The position numbers and the translations under genes are program-made. A stretch of 64,000 nt of DNA, taken from assembly GCF_004379255.2 (NCBI RefSeq), contig NC_056037.1, forward strand, positions 17,618,902 through 17,682,901. The letters run 5' to 3'. The notes under the pieces are model-generated. The model saw only the letters and a list, made by a program, of their open reading frames with translations. It did no database searches and was not told the origin of the DNA. The number at the start of each line of letters is the position of its first letter. Positions within the stretch are counted from its first letter, which is position 1. This DNA comes from Salvia splendens (taxonomy: Eukaryota > Streptophyta > Magnoliopsida > Lamiales > Lamiaceae). Below are positions 32,806 through 45,102 of the stretch, in pieces.

Positions 32806-34499
32806 AGAAAAAACATTAACTTTATAGCTTTAAAATATTCAATAGACGGGTCAAAAACATGCGATTATATATTTTTTTATCGAGATTTAACGTAATGTTC
32901 CAAAATTAATAAATAAAGTATAAGAGAGAAAGAGAAAAAAAATTATGAACGGACCAAAATGATAACAACGACTACTAATTTCAGTGGACGGACCAAAATG
33001 AACGTGACCAAAAGAGGAGTATTTTTTTTATAAAATTATTAAAGCATTTGATTTTTAATATTTTATATGAAAAATAGGTGAAATTGTTACATTTTTCTTA
33101 TACTTTTCTTTTTTATTTTTCAAACACATTACAAAAATTTTAAGTGAAATATGTTAAAAAGGTTATAAAAGTGTGGGACAAAATGTGGGTCCTGCTTCTC
33201 TAATATTCTAACTTCTTTAGGAATATATTTGAATTTCAATTCATATCTTCTATATACATATATTTCATAAATTAAGCCATCCTTATTTAAGATCACAATT
33301 AATACTTCATTATTTGCACATAGCCGATTTTTTTGATGTAGGGGCAAAAAAGGTATAAATGCAAACTATAAATTTAATTAAAAATAAAATTTAATATATA
33401 ATTACTATTTTAACCTCGTTATGGCATTGCCATTATATCTCAAAAACATTTCTCTTAAAGATATTGGGCTAATGATTTAATTCTTAATAAAAAGAGTTTT
33501 GTATAATTAAATTCTAATAAATATGAGAATTGATTTTCTTTTGATATATTTAATATGTGTTATTATAAATATGGTATTATAAATTACAATGGTATTCTCA
33601 AAACTCGTCTTTTTATATATTGATAGATTTATTCTTTCATATTTTGATTTAAATAAATTTTTTTTATATATTGATATATTTATTCTTTCATATTTTGATT
33701 TAAATAAAAATTCAATTCATTTAGAATATATAATGGATAAACAAAAGAAAACACGAATAAAACATCAAAATGTGAAACTCATTAATAAGAGTATATGGGA
33801 ATGAATGATGAGTTGTGGTCTTGTGAGTATCTTTTTAGGAATGGATGCGGTAAAGTGTGTGTAGGCATAATTAAAGGACGATAAGAGACAAATAATAGGT
33901 GTGCATCGTGGATGATCTAATACTAAAGATGTCAATTTTTTATACAATACGAACATATATAAAATTAAAGGATTAGCGTCAAGTTTTAATGTGTTCATAT
34001 CTTTATAGGGACGACGTGATCAGGATATCATAATTTCAGGCTGGGTTCAAGTCGGATTTAGGTAATCCATTAACATTTATTAGTAGTATTATTTTAATTC
34101 CTTATTTTGTAATTACTTTATTAAAGCTTAAATTAAATTGTTATTTTCGCACTCTATTGCCACAACCTCCACCACCACGCCGCGTTGGGTCAGTCATATC
34201 CTATCTATAATATGCTTCATGTGGCTTTCGTATCAGTTTTTTTAAAACAAACAATACAAGGGTGGATACTTAAACAATCCCCAATTTGTTCATACTACAA
34301 TATAATCGCAGTTTTGAGCAAAGGACCTATCCACAAATGATACATCTTGCAAATTAATTGTCAACACGAATATGATATAGTTGCTACCAGATTTATATCA
34401 TTTCAAGTTTTAATATAGTAGGTCAGATTCATGTTCAGATTAAATTTTTTTAACATATTATATTTAAGCTTGAACTTAATAGGTTGGATCGTTATTAAT
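32806..34499. other. Gene-free AT-rich region
   Basis: A TTTTTATATATTGATA-TTTATTCTTTCATATTTTGATTTAAATAAA unit occurs twice in tandem at about 33610-33710; otherwise nothing is recognised. Confidence 0.4.
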
Positions 34500-34737
34500 T
34501 ACTCCATTCGTCCTTGAAATTTTGTCACATTTTTCTATTTTTGTACGTTCCACAAAATTTGTCATATTTCACTTTTTTATCATTTTTTATAGTGAACCCT
34601 ACATTCCACTAACTTATTCACATACTCATTTTATTATAAAACTAATACTTTAAAAGTAGGATCCTACTAATTTTTCAATTACTTTTTATTACATTTTGTA
34701 AAATCCGTGATCTTACAAAATTTAATGACGGAGGGAA
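34500..34737. mobile_element. Stowaway-like MITE
   Basis: Left TACTCCATTCGTCCTTG and right TTAATGACGGAGGGA, with TTTTGTCAC/TTACAAAAT inside. Moderately decayed, non-coding. Confidence 0.55.
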
Positions 34738-35408
34738 AAATTTGGGGAACAGAAGAAGTACACTATATAGCAATCAAAAGCTGCGCAATTTACGGCCCAT
34801 ATCTAATAGTACAACTTTTGCATCATTTGACAATTAAGCTAAAGTATTATAACTAAATAGCACTATCTACGCACCATTATTATCATTAAATAGTCAGAGT
34901 CAAAAGCGATGCAACTTTTATTTATTTACTCCTAAAATATATTTTTTGCTTATTCAAATGGGTTATACATTTCCAACAGACGAAATGCATTTTAATAATC
35001 CAGGGGAGTAATGAATTATATGCATCTCTTAAAAAATAAAAATAATGCATTATGTTCGAATCATATTTCCAAGCAAACCTATTCTTTTAAACAATTTTTT
35101 TTCACCGTTTCTAAAAGTTTGCTATAGTTTATAAATCTAATATATCATTATATAAAAGTCGAATTTTAGTCATTTTCTAAAATGAATTTGGATTAAACAG
35201 TGCGGTGCAATAATTTCTAATATGGGGTGGGAAAATAATTTTGATTAGCCTATCAAGATTAATTCAATTCTTTAATGTGGCAGTTACAATTTGAATCACG
35301 GAGTTTTGTGAAAAATAATTTTCAATTAGTTACACTAATTTATCCATAGAATCGGCTGTACACCCATTATAATATTCTTATTTAGGGCTTATTTGCAGCA
35401 AGAATTTT

Positions 35409-35985
35409 TATTCAACTCAAATTTTAAAGGTTTAATTTTATCTATCGAGATGATGTTTTTTTTATATTTCAAATTTCATTTACGTAGATTTGAGGTTTAT
35501 ATACATTTACTTGACCCATTTTCGCATGGGGCAATAAAAATAAAAACTTCATTTTTATAGATGATGTGTTGGAACCTTCTCCGATTAGAGAGGTGTCCTC
35601 GAATGGATCAATATTAAATCTGCATGTATTTTCAAATGGATCACTCTCAAAATTACATTGGCGAACATGACACATGGATTGAAATAAATAAACATATAAA
35701 AGTTAATAGAAACAAATATAAATACAATGTGGTGTATAAATTGTAAATAAATTGATTTATATGAATATCTCATTACTCATATACATCAATTCATTTACAA
35801 CTTATACCGATTTGACACACATTACAACTCACTAAAAACTCTAATAATAATGTGGGTTTCACTATCCAATAACATTAATTTATCTAGTATTCTCCTTCTC
35901 TCTCTTACTTTACCATTTGTACATTAATTCTCATGTCATTTCATATGCACAAGAAATACTTTACAACTTATACCGATATGACTCA
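35409..35985 (+). repeat. Dispersed repeat R, copy 1
   Basis: Closely matches 40545-41017 plus 41804-41885, with shared blocks such as GATGATGTGTTGGAACCTTC, TTACATTGGCGAACATGACA and AAAAGTTAATAGAAAC. No coding potential is recognised on either strand. This copy lacks the CTAGT-type terminus seen in copy 2. Confidence 0.7.
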
Positions 35986-36431
35986 CCATTAGTTTCATGT
36001 TTTGCTTAACATCTAAGAAAAGTGGCAGCACAAAATAGGCCATTTAGAATTGACACGTGTTTCAATGCGTCATTGGTAAAGTAAAAGAAGAGAAGAAGAA
36101 ATAATTGAAATTGTGTCATAGATGACAGGACCCATAAATAATATTAACTCATCAATGATTTGTTGAAGGACCATTCATCTCATTCAACTCATCCATGATT
36201 TGTTGCTCTTGCTCTTTGATAAACTCTTTGTCATTATCAATATCTTGATGTGGCATACGGTCATCGAAGTAACCTAGCCCAAATCCACCAGCCCTGATTT
36301 CTTGTTCTTCTATAGTCTTCAACGACTCCAACTCTCACATGCTAATTGTTGGAAGACGCCGTTCAATTGTTCGTCTTCCCACAATCATTATGTCCACAGA
36401 ACATCCCTGACATACAACAAAATAAACTTTA

Positions 36432-37673
36432 GAGCATCCACAATGGCGGCGAGCGGACCGACTAGCCGATCTCCGGCACTCGCCGGTTCGCTCGCCGAAC
36501 CATTGTAACCGGCGAGCGCCATTTCGGTGAAAAAATCGGTGAGCGCACGCCGATTCGCGAGCGCTGGGCGATGCGCTCGCTGGTCCGCTCGCCGCCATTG
36601 CAGGCTCCGGACCGGCGAGCGATCGACGAGCGAATTTTTTTTAATTTTTGAGGTGGACCGATGCGGAGAACGTCGCGCTGTCCAAGGCGTGGGTGAGTGT
36701 TTGCGATGATCCCCTCACTTCGAACAATCAGAGGATCGTCAACATGTGGGCCAAAATAGCAGCAGCCTACAAGGCATTTTGCCCGGAGGGGAGGCCGCGC
36801 AACGGGGAGGAGTGCCGGAAGGCGTGGGACCGAATCAGGGCTGGGGTCTCCTGATTTTCGGGCTTGTACGCCAACGCCCTGCATGCGGCCAAACGGAGGA
36901 TGACTGCAGGAGGATAGCGGAGAAAGCCTTCCCCCAGCCCGGGTTGTTTAAGGAGTTCACCTACTGGAACTGCTATGAGGTGCTGAACGACTCCGAGAAG
37001 TTCCGGGCAGGTGTCGACGCTGGCTGACCGAAGAAGCAACGACTGAACTATACCGATGATTACAGCGGCAGCAACGGTGGTTCCCACGACCTCCCCGAGG
37101 GGGGGAGCCGGGGGGTCCTAGGAGGTCCAGTCGGCATCCCCCCTTGGCCAGTCGACAAAGGATCTCAAATTCTTCGCGCGTCAACAAACGCGTGCTCAGA
37201 CGGTCAAGATCTTAGCCGATTGGAAGGCGGCAGAGGACCCCGAGGAGAAGAGCTTTCTTCACGCATTACTCGTGAGCATGCGTGACGATTTGAAGACCGG
37301 GAGGACACGGGGGGTACCGGCGGCGGCGACGGGGCGACGGAGACGAGGAGTGAGGCGGAGGTCGGGTTTTTTTTAAATAATGTATTTTTTTTAATTTAAT
37401 GTATTTTTTTAATGTAATTTTTTTTAAATTAATGTACTTTTTTAATTTAAATAATATTATTGAATTTTCCCGTATCTGTGTCGTAAATTTAATTCCGTAT
37501 TTTGTGTGATTGTCAATTATTTGTTTTATATAATTAGGAGTGATGTGGCTAGGCTATTGCTGGGCTATTTGCTTGTCCTGATGATGTGCGGCAGGAGGAT
37601 TTTTTGTGCTGATGATGTGGCAGGAGGAGTTTGTGGCTGGGCTATGGCTGGGCGAAAGCCATTGTGGATGCTC
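36432..37673 (+). mobile_element. Harbinger element C with ORF1 relic
   Basis: Exact TTA target duplications flank it (36429-36431 and 37674-37676). Termini are GAGCATCCACAATGG and CCATTGTGGATGCTC, perfect 15-bp inverted repeats. The left 175 bp forms a foldback: CAATGGCGGCGAGCGGACC after the terminus pairs with GGTCCGCTCGCCGCCATTG at 36581-36599. The 3' part shares the GATGTGGCAGGAGGA motif with elements F and D. Only a decayed ORF1 is encoded. Confidence 0.9.
36645..37354 (+). pseudogene. Harbinger ORF1 (SANT-like) relic in element C
   Basis: SANT-like start RWTDAENVALSKAWVSV and GEECRKAWDRIRAGVS read at 36648-36854. A stop follows, then FSGLYANALHAAKRRM in the same frame. After a shift, FKEFTYWNCYEVLNDSEKF (36950-37005) aligns with FTLWEEYLVLADCPKF of the intact ORF1 at 12952-14448. 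Several stops; no start codon conserved. Confidence 0.7.
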
Positions 37674-38095
37674 TTAGTATATGTATTTAAAAAAAACTGT
37701 AAGACATTTACACTTGCCACAAGGAAAATGATTGGACCAGTGTAGTATCTGCTAGTAGACTCCAGTCATATGTTGTGCATGTCTAACAGAACATTAATGA
37801 CGTATCCACAGCAATCGTAGTCATGGATGATTTTGTCAATCATCCAAGAAATGCAGAATCTTTGGGATGTCAGATCCATATCCAGGGGTCTCTATAAAGC
37901 AGTACTCCATCAATACTAAGAATAATCTTTTGAACTGGTCACCACCATCTACCTCTCCTAACATAAGAATGGCGATGTCATCAATATTCGAATTTTTTCA
38001 CCGTTTGTTAAGAGATTTGGCAATGGATTCCATCCATGACACGTCACTCTGCCTTGGTCTCTGTTCAATAGGAAGTCTTCCTTAAGGAAGACCTA

Positions 38096-40477
38096 GTGTC
38101 AGATGCACATCAACTTCGTCAATGTGCTTGCAATCTGTCCCAGGCCATTCCCTTACATCATGGGGGTGCTTTCCACGGAGAGGATAATTTGTATATTGGT
38201 GGCCATCCGAATTACATGGATTACTGCAATGTAGATACTTTTAAAGTGTTAGACATATCGTGTATGGTGATCGATTTGGGCCACGGAAGGGAGCTCATTT
38301 GTGCCTTTGTGTATTGTGATCCAAAAAATGAGGACCAGTGTAAGGGGACTGACATGAGACTCCATTTGTGTCTTATAACCGATGATATGCATTTGGCAAG
38401 GTTCTTTTCCGTGGAAAAAACATATAGGAAAATGGTACATGTGTATGCAATAGAGGTGACTATAACTGATGCAGTTATGCGGAAGAAGTTGGATGAAGAG
38501 CGTCAGTTTGATAAGTTGTTGAAGGTGCCAGCTTCTACTATAGTAATTGAAGAGTTAGAAGAGCCCGAGCTTGTGATCCGTAAGCCAAAACTCAATTCTC
38601 AAAAGCAAAGTAACCCTAGAAACAAAGAAAGGTTGTTGCTTGGTTGGTATGAAAGGGATATTGAATTTGTAGAGTACATGACGAAGAGTCTTGCATACTA
38701 TAAAGCAAAAAACCAACAGAGAGGACGCCGAAGCTTCAAAAATTGTTGCGGTTGAGATTGATGAAGGTATTTCAGTGGACATGCGTTATGATAATGAGGT
38801 AATCTGTTTTGATATTTACATAGTTTGTGTACTTTAATTGAGATATTTTGTGTACTTTGACATGTGATGTGTGATGGATGATTTGTACAAACTATTATGG
38901 ATGGTGATGTTGTACATGGTGATGCTGTACAAGGTGACAGAGGTAGCACAATGGGTATAGAGCATGATAATGAGGTAAAGCTAACATATATGCAGACATG
39001 ATAATGATGCTATTTCTACTTAGGATGATTTTTACAATTGTTTCTATTTTGTTGAACTTACATTGTCATTGATGATATGTGCAGACTACAGATGCTCGAG
39101 CATGTCTAGCACCATGCGATTCGGGGAAAGAAAAGTTGTTCCACAAGAGGATGTCTATGTATCATGTCTGGATGAACTTCTTACAGACTGCCCTTTACGC
39201 AATGACAGCGGCGATGATGAAGTGGATGAATTTATTTCTTTGGATGAGATGTGTTGCGATGAGTTGTTGTTCTCTTCATACTTTGAGGATATTTTTTCAG
39301 CAAAAAATTCAATTTCCAAGTGGATTTGGTGGTTGGGGGTCTGTGAATGAAGCGTGTGAAGGTAATCTAGAAGGGGAATCGATTCATGAAGTTGTTAAAA
39401 TGAAGTTCGTGATAGTGAAGAAGTCCATGATCTCCAAGAGAGAGGTGGAGGTAATCAAGAAGGGACATCCGCCACTCAAGATTGCGAGGATACAGTCCGA
39501 AAACAGAAACAAAAGAAACAAGGAAGAAGGCCAGCAAAGACGAGGCAAACTAATGATCCTTATGAGGTAGAACTTCTGCTAGATTATTTGCATTGCCTAC
39601 TACGGGATAACTCAGCATCTGATGATGAATGAGATGTGAACTTAGCATTATACTCTACATTCATGTTCACTGAAGTATATCCTACCTGAAATGTAGGGGA
39701 TATATTTAAAAGCCGAAACTTCTTCCGCGATGTGCTCTGCCAGTATGCGGTTATGACAAGGAGACCAGTGGAAATGCACAGGAATGAGAAGACTAAATTG
39801 AGGGCTAGATGCAATGGAAATGGATGTAAATGGTTAGTTTATTTGTCAAAGAGCTTGCTCATACATGCATTGAGGTGCAAAAAAATAAGTGGATTAGTGC
39901 AAAGTGGTTGGGTCAGCAGTTCATGGAGAAGATCAAAGCGAATTCACACATTCCAATATAAGCGATACGCCAATGGGTTGATGAGCAGTTCAGTGTACTG
40001 CTAAATAGGATGACAGCTTATCGGGCTCGAGAAACATCACTAGAAGACATATATGGTAAGACGGGTCGGCAGTACGACAGACTTTTCGATTACAAACAAG
40101 AACTTCTAAGGACACACCCTGACTCAACAATTGAGATAATATATGAGAGTAATAGGGATGAAGGGAGTACGGGTCCAAGATTTCTGAGGTTCTATTGCTG
40201 CCTCGGGCCTTTGAAGAAAGGTTGGAAGATCTTCTGTAGACCTATTATATTTCTGGACGCATGCTTTCTAAGGGTGATGTACAAAGGACAACTATTCACT
40301 GCAATCGGTATTGATCCCAACAACGGGTGGTGGCCGATCGCATGGGCTGTTGCAGAAACAGAAAGCTATGCGCATTGGAAATGGTTCCTTGAGTACCTTC
40401 AAGAAGATCTAGAAATGTCCGCCAATTCATCTCGATTTGTTTTCATGTCCGATCAACAAAAGGTATGTATACCCTAA
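38096..40477 (+). pseudogene. MuDR-type (MULE) transposase, fragmented
   Basis: The first open segment (38096-38755) has the mudrA N-terminal pattern LHHGGAFHGEDNLYIGG, NYMDYCNVDTFKVLD. Two short exon-like pieces with splice-like GT ends follow (38756-39104), then an acidic linker (39104-39570). The zinc-binding DNA-binding region reads YAVMTRRPVEMHRNEKTK and ARCNGNGCKWLVY (39750-39850). The MULE catalytic domain reads CRPIIFLDACFLRVMYKGQ (first D) and IGIDPNNGWWPIAWAVAE (40230-40360). The sequence ends at SDQQK with an AAG|GTATGT donor, and no downstream exon is recognised before repeat R. Frame changes make it a pseudogene, and element termini were not found. Confidence 0.75.
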
Positions 40478-40544
40478 CTGTATGTGCATGCTTTTTAATC
40501 ATATTTCTTGCTATACCCTAACTGTTGCTTTTGATCGTATTCTT

Positions 40545-41936
40545 TTCATCCAACTCAATAAAGCTTTAATTTTATCTCTCGAGCTGATGTTTTTTGTTTG
40601 TATTCCAAATTCCATTTACGTAGATTTGGGGTTCATATACACTTACTTGAGCCCTTTTTTGCGTGGGGCAATAAAAATAAAAACTTCATTTTTGTAGATG
40701 ATGTGTTGGAACCTTCTCCGATTAGATATGTGTCCTCGAGTGGATCACTATTAAAACTGCATGTATTTTCGAATGGATCACTCTCAAAATTACATTGGCG
40801 AACATGACACATTAATTGAAACAAATATACATATAAAAGTTAATAGAAACAAATATAAATACAATGTGGTCATACCAGTATAAGTTGTAAATAAATTGAT
40901 TTGTATGGGTCTGTCATTACTCATATACACCAATTCATTTACAATATACCGATTTGACCCATATTACACCTCACTAAAAGTTCTAATTATAGTGTGAGTT
41001 CCACTGTCCACTAACACCAATGTTTTAAAAACCGGACCGACAAGCGAACCGGTGAAGCTATAGGTTCACGGTTCAACTTGTCGGACCGGTAGAACCACTG
41101 GTTGAACCGGAATACTGTAGCAATAATATATTTATTACATAAAAATATATATAATGTATTTTTATACAAAATAGAACTCAAAATAAAGAATTCAAATACT
41201 TATCTTAGCGTAATCCCTATGTAATACTACTAATTGAATATAAAAGCATGCCTCTAGTATAATTTTAATAAAATAGAATATAAATTAAATGCTTCCCACC
41301 CACCTCTAGTATAATTTTAATAAAATAGAATATAAATTAAATGCTTCCCACCCACCCTATTTTCAATCCCCAGCCGTCGCCTCTCAGAAAATCGCCCACC
41401 TCCCTCCCCCCAATCTCCATTTTGAAACCCCTCACTTCCTTCTTAGTTTGAGATATTCCTCTTGGGTGCCAAGTCTTTTTCAATTCTCTTATTTTGTCAC
41501 TCAATCTTGTGAGGTTCACTGCTTTAGATCTGCATATTTTTTTATCTATTGGAGAAGGGGAAGAAACAATGCAGTGGGCAAGTGAATCTCATAGTAGCTG
41601 CACCGGATATTCTCAACGATTTGCAGAAATATTCCAAAAAAATGGTTCAACAGGCCACCGGTTTCCGGCCCTACCGACCGGTTTGTCCGATCTAAAACGG
41701 CTTAACTAACTGACAGTTTAAATGACCAAACCGGACCGGAGAACCTACCGGTTTGCGGCCGAACCGATCGGGCCGGTCCGGTGTTTAAAACACTGACTAA
41801 CACTAATTTATCTGATATTCTCCTTCTCTTTCTTACTTTACCATTTGTGCGTTAATTCTCGTGTCATTTCAAATGCACAAGAAATTAAATATAACATAAA
41901 TTAAATATCTATACATCGCACGGGTGTAACACTAGT
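40545..41936 (+). repeat. Dispersed repeat R, copy 2, interrupted by hAT MITE; Helitron-like end
   Basis: Homologous to 35409-35985 over its whole shared length. It is interrupted at 41018-41795 by a hAT MITE and continues to 41936. The end GCACGGGTGTAACACTAGT followed by T resembles Helitron 3' ends (CTAGT, insertion before T), but the left arm of the usual hairpin is missing, so the class is a guess. Confidence 0.5.
41018..41795. mobile_element. hAT-superfamily MITE with 8-bp target duplication
   Basis: Perfect 8-bp duplications ACTAACAC flank it (41010-41017 and 41796-41803). Termini CAATGTTTTAAAAACCGGAC and the inverse of CAGTGTTTTAAACACCGGAC are near-identical inverted repeats with GC-rich CCGGACCG subterminal motifs. 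Inside, a 52-bp unit starting CCTCTAGTATAATTT is tandemly duplicated at about 41251-41354. No transposase is encoded. Confidence 0.9.
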
Positions 41937-43826
41937 TCAATATAAATTCATGTTAATTGGTAGATTTTCAAATATGTTTTTTATATTTTTTATTTATAAA
42001 ATGTTTCATTTGTAATATTATTACTCACTTCCTCATTGCTTTCTTCCGTCGACAAATCATACATGACATTAGTGAGTCGATTACAAGTGCATCCATAACA
42101 AACAAATGCAAATCTTTAATTTCTTCCAAATAGCAATTTCATTATTTTTAAAAGATTAATATATTCACAATAATGTAGATTATTTCATACACAATCACAT
42201 GTCATTAAATGCTAATCCAGAAGCGTTAAAACGGAAACGACAAATGGCGCCATACTACCAACTATTGAAAAAAGACAAAAACCACGTAGGAAAAGTCGCT
42301 CATACGTAAAAATTTACAAGCTTTTCACAAAAAGGTCAATTCAAAGAATAGGAGATATATATACAATACCTTTCAATTTTGAATATAATATATTTGGATT
42401 GGATATACTTTATCATTGATATATTTGTAAATAATAAACGGTCATGTAATGTTTTTTTCTTTTACTGATGTTTATATAGTAATTTATTGTTAAGTAAAGG
42501 TTGATTTTTGTCTTCATCGTGAGATTGTAGTTTACATTATTTGGATATTGTTTCATGAAAAAAAACCCATCTAAAGGTTTTTTTTGTTTTCTTTTATTTA
42601 GAAGGAAAATTGTGAAGCTTCAGTACTAAAGAAAATTATAAAAAGCATACAAAATACAATAAAAAACCAATCAAATAGAAAATATTAACCGAATGGCTCC
42701 TCGAACAATGAAATGAATGAGAAATGATCTCATAGTTTTCTTTAAAGAATTTTAAGTGTTTTTAAATAATAACACAGGAATACATTTTTTTCTAAATAAT
42801 TTATATATTTTTTGATAAGTTTAAAATAAAATAATGAGGTATAACTTGGAAATAATGAATCAACATATGTTGATTTAAGAATATTTCAGAAAAATATTAT
42901 TTGACTAACTTTAAAACTTCGAAAAAAATATTAAAAATTGAAAATTAAATACTAAGAATTATCTCATGATGGGCCAACCCTGGAGACTCAGGTCAAATTT
43001 TGGGTCAATCTTATTGGGTTACAAGCTATTCGATTTAGTATCATTCAGGATGCACTTTTGTCGGGTTATAACTTTCATTTATAATTTTATAAAAAAATAT
43101 CAAGTTATTCAGGGCAACTCATATATTTCTAGTTGAATTGACATCCCTCTATAAAATCTATAATTATCTAAATTTTGAGTTTGAGATTTCGAGAGTCCTA
43201 TGACAGTTTAATTTAACGATGGATAGTTTTCCACATCTATCGGAACAAATAGAAATAATTTAACTATTTTATTTGGTGTAAGCAATAAGTGATTTTGAAT
43301 CTTGATCATCATATCCTCGATTTCTTTATATAGTTATCATAAAACCCCCTCTCTTCCACAAAATTTAATTATTTATCATATAACCCCCTCCCCTCTTCCT
43401 CAAAATTTAATTTATATGGAATTGATTAGGCCGCACATTAATTAATTGATGTAGTAAAGTGTTGTTTGTCGTATATGTATTTTGTGCTTCATTTCCTTCT
43501 TGCTTTTTATGGCCAAATGCCATTTTTTTCTTTTTAATTTGGACTAAAGAACAAAATAATGACTAGGTTATTAACTAAAAGCAACAGCCGTACTGACAGT
43601 TGGTTAGACAAAAGATTGAGGCACCAACATTATTTAAATTACATGGTACACCTTATATAAAATAACTAGAAAAAATATTGAAAATGAGAAATATTAAAAG
43701 TTTCTAGATTACAAATGCGTGAATGTATTCGTAAGAAGACAAAACCATCTATTGTATGATCGACAGTGCCTAGACGATATTCCAATATGTAACGTTTAAT
43801 AATTGTATTAATCTTTCTATTAATCC
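41937..43826. other. Gene-free AT-rich region upstream of CLE gene
   Basis: About 42960-43148 contains GGGCCAACCCTGGAGACTC to GAATTGACATCCCTC, a decayed hAT-like terminus. Nothing else is recognised. Confidence 0.35.
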
Positions 43827-43827
43827 C

Positions 43828-43837
43828 TATATAAAGG
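43828..43837 (+). promoter_or_regulatory. TATA box of CLE gene
   Basis: TATATAAAGG lies 78 bp upstream of the ATG at 43915, an ordinary plant core-promoter position with a leader of some 45-50 nt. Confidence 0.65.
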
Positions 43838-43914
43838 GTCTATTAAATCCATGAAAATTATCCTAACATCCCTTCCAATTCTTCCTTTCTCTTATTGTTG
43901 AATAGCAAATCAAA

Positions 43915-44160
43915 ATGTCTAATGTCAATGCTAGAGTTGTGTTATTGTCTATGTTTATGCTATCATTGTTGTTTATGATGAGTTCAGGTGCACGTATCGG
44001 GCCTAGAATTATGACCGACAAGTCAGAGTCGGCTCATCTCATGAGACGCGAATTGGAATACTATCGAAGAATGAAGATAGCGTTGGATGCAGGGCCAACT
44101 AGAGTTGCGCCCGGAGGGCCAGATCCTCAACACCATTCTAAAACACCAACACACTCATAA
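43915..44160 (+). CDS. CLE signalling-peptide precursor (CLE5/6-like)
   Basis: A single-exon gene for an 81-residue secreted prepropeptide. Residues 1-25 form a signal peptide (ARVVLLSMFMLSLLFMMSSG). A basic, variable middle follows (MRRELEYYRRMK). The CLE dodecapeptide RVAPGGPDPQHH sits at residues 63-74, followed by a 7-residue tail. It differs from the Arabidopsis CLE5/CLE6 peptide motif (RVSPGGPDPQHH) only by Ala for Ser at position 3. Prolines 4 and 7 are available for hydroxylation and arabinosylation. CLE peptides act extracellularly through CLV1/BAM-type receptor kinases. A TATA box lies upstream and AATAAA at 44276 downstream. This gene is easily missed because of its size. Confidence 0.9.
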   Translation: MSNVNARVVLLSMFMLSLLFMMSSGARIGPRIMTDKSESAHLMRRELEYYRRMKIALDAGPTRVAPGGPDPQHHSKTPTHS

Positions 44161-44275
44161 GTTGATGAAGTTTAAATTGCTATCTTTAAATTTTGGCTAT
44201 GATAAATCTCAATGGCAGTTAATCTGGTTGGACGAAAATCCATGTATTAATGTGGTCATGCAGCTTAATTTGTGC

Positions 44276-44281
44276 AATAAA
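44276..44281 (+). terminator. Candidate poly(A) signal of CLE gene
   Basis: AATAAA 116 bp after the CLE stop codon, in a T-rich context suited to plant 3' end formation. Confidence 0.4.
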
Positions 44282-44698
44282 ATAATGTTTTCTTCCATTC
44301 TTTGTCTCAATTTACTTTTCTTTCTTTTAATTAATTAAAATTGTTTTAATTATTCGGATCGTCTGCTAATTTTATGATGTAATCTCATAATCTTTCTTCT
44401 ATTTTGCATATTGTGGGGTTTAAGTATCTACGTAGGAGGTGCTTTTTGATATAATAACCTGATAGCATATATAGTGCATAGCAAATGCATGATACCTTTT
44501 GAAAACTCATTCTTAAAATGAGATCGCGGATCAATATTAAATAGATAGTGTAGATTTAAATTTTTTAATTTGCATAAATCTCTCAATTTAAATTATTTTT
44601 TCAAAAAGAATATATCAAACTAATATATACTGTCCAGTATACTGATTATCACACACAATATCAAATTTCCGTGTCAGTATACTGATATTATACATGTA

Positions 44699-44899
44699 GG
44701 TGGTGTTCGGTTTGCAAGATAAAATAATACCAAGATATAATCTACGATTGAGTTGTGAGGTTATTTTAGTCATAGGGGGTTAGCTATGACTAATTATCCC
44801 ATGATTATCCATCTAGGATTGAGTTGTGGGGTTGAATCTCATGAACCAAACACACAACAAATTTAATCTCCGATACAATCTTGCAAACCGAACACTCCC
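44699..44899. mobile_element. Tourist-like MITE, 201 bp
   Basis: Termini GGTGGTGTTCGGTTTGCAAG and the inverse of GGGAGTGTTCGGTTTGCAAG, flanked by GTA on both sides (44696-44698 and 44900-44902). The 3-bp duplication and size fit a PIF/Harbinger-type MITE. Internal palindromic blocks are AGGATTGAGTTGTGGGG-like. Confidence 0.7.
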
Positions 44900-45102
44900 G
44901 TAATATTAGTTTATGTCACACACAATATCAATTTTTTCACACACAATATTTTTATATGTATTGACGATTTATCTTCCAAAATTACCTTTGCTTTAATAGA
45001 TAATTGTGCCATTTTCACATTAGTATGGTTAGAAATTATAATTAATTATTGTCATGTGGTAAGTGTCTTAATTGTTAGATTAAGAACACATAACCAATTA
45101 GG

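Larger units (their letters stand above)
36170..38080 (-). pseudogene. Possible plant-mobile-domain/DUF1985-like relic split by Harbinger element C
   Basis: The minus strand of 37700-38080 and 36170-36430 gives fragments that join across the Harbinger insertion at 36432-37673. The fragments read, in order, FKRLFLVLMEYCFIETPGY, DYDCCGYVINVLLDMHN, STSRYYTGPIIFLV, GRRTIERRLPTIS and EEQEIRAGGFGLGYF. This order resembles plant mobile domain or DUF1985 proteins associated with transposons, where a GP-hydrophobic block precedes an RxxPT block and an ExRxGGFG motif. Stops and shifts make it non-functional. The family assignment comes from motif memory alone and is uncertain. Confidence 0.4.
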
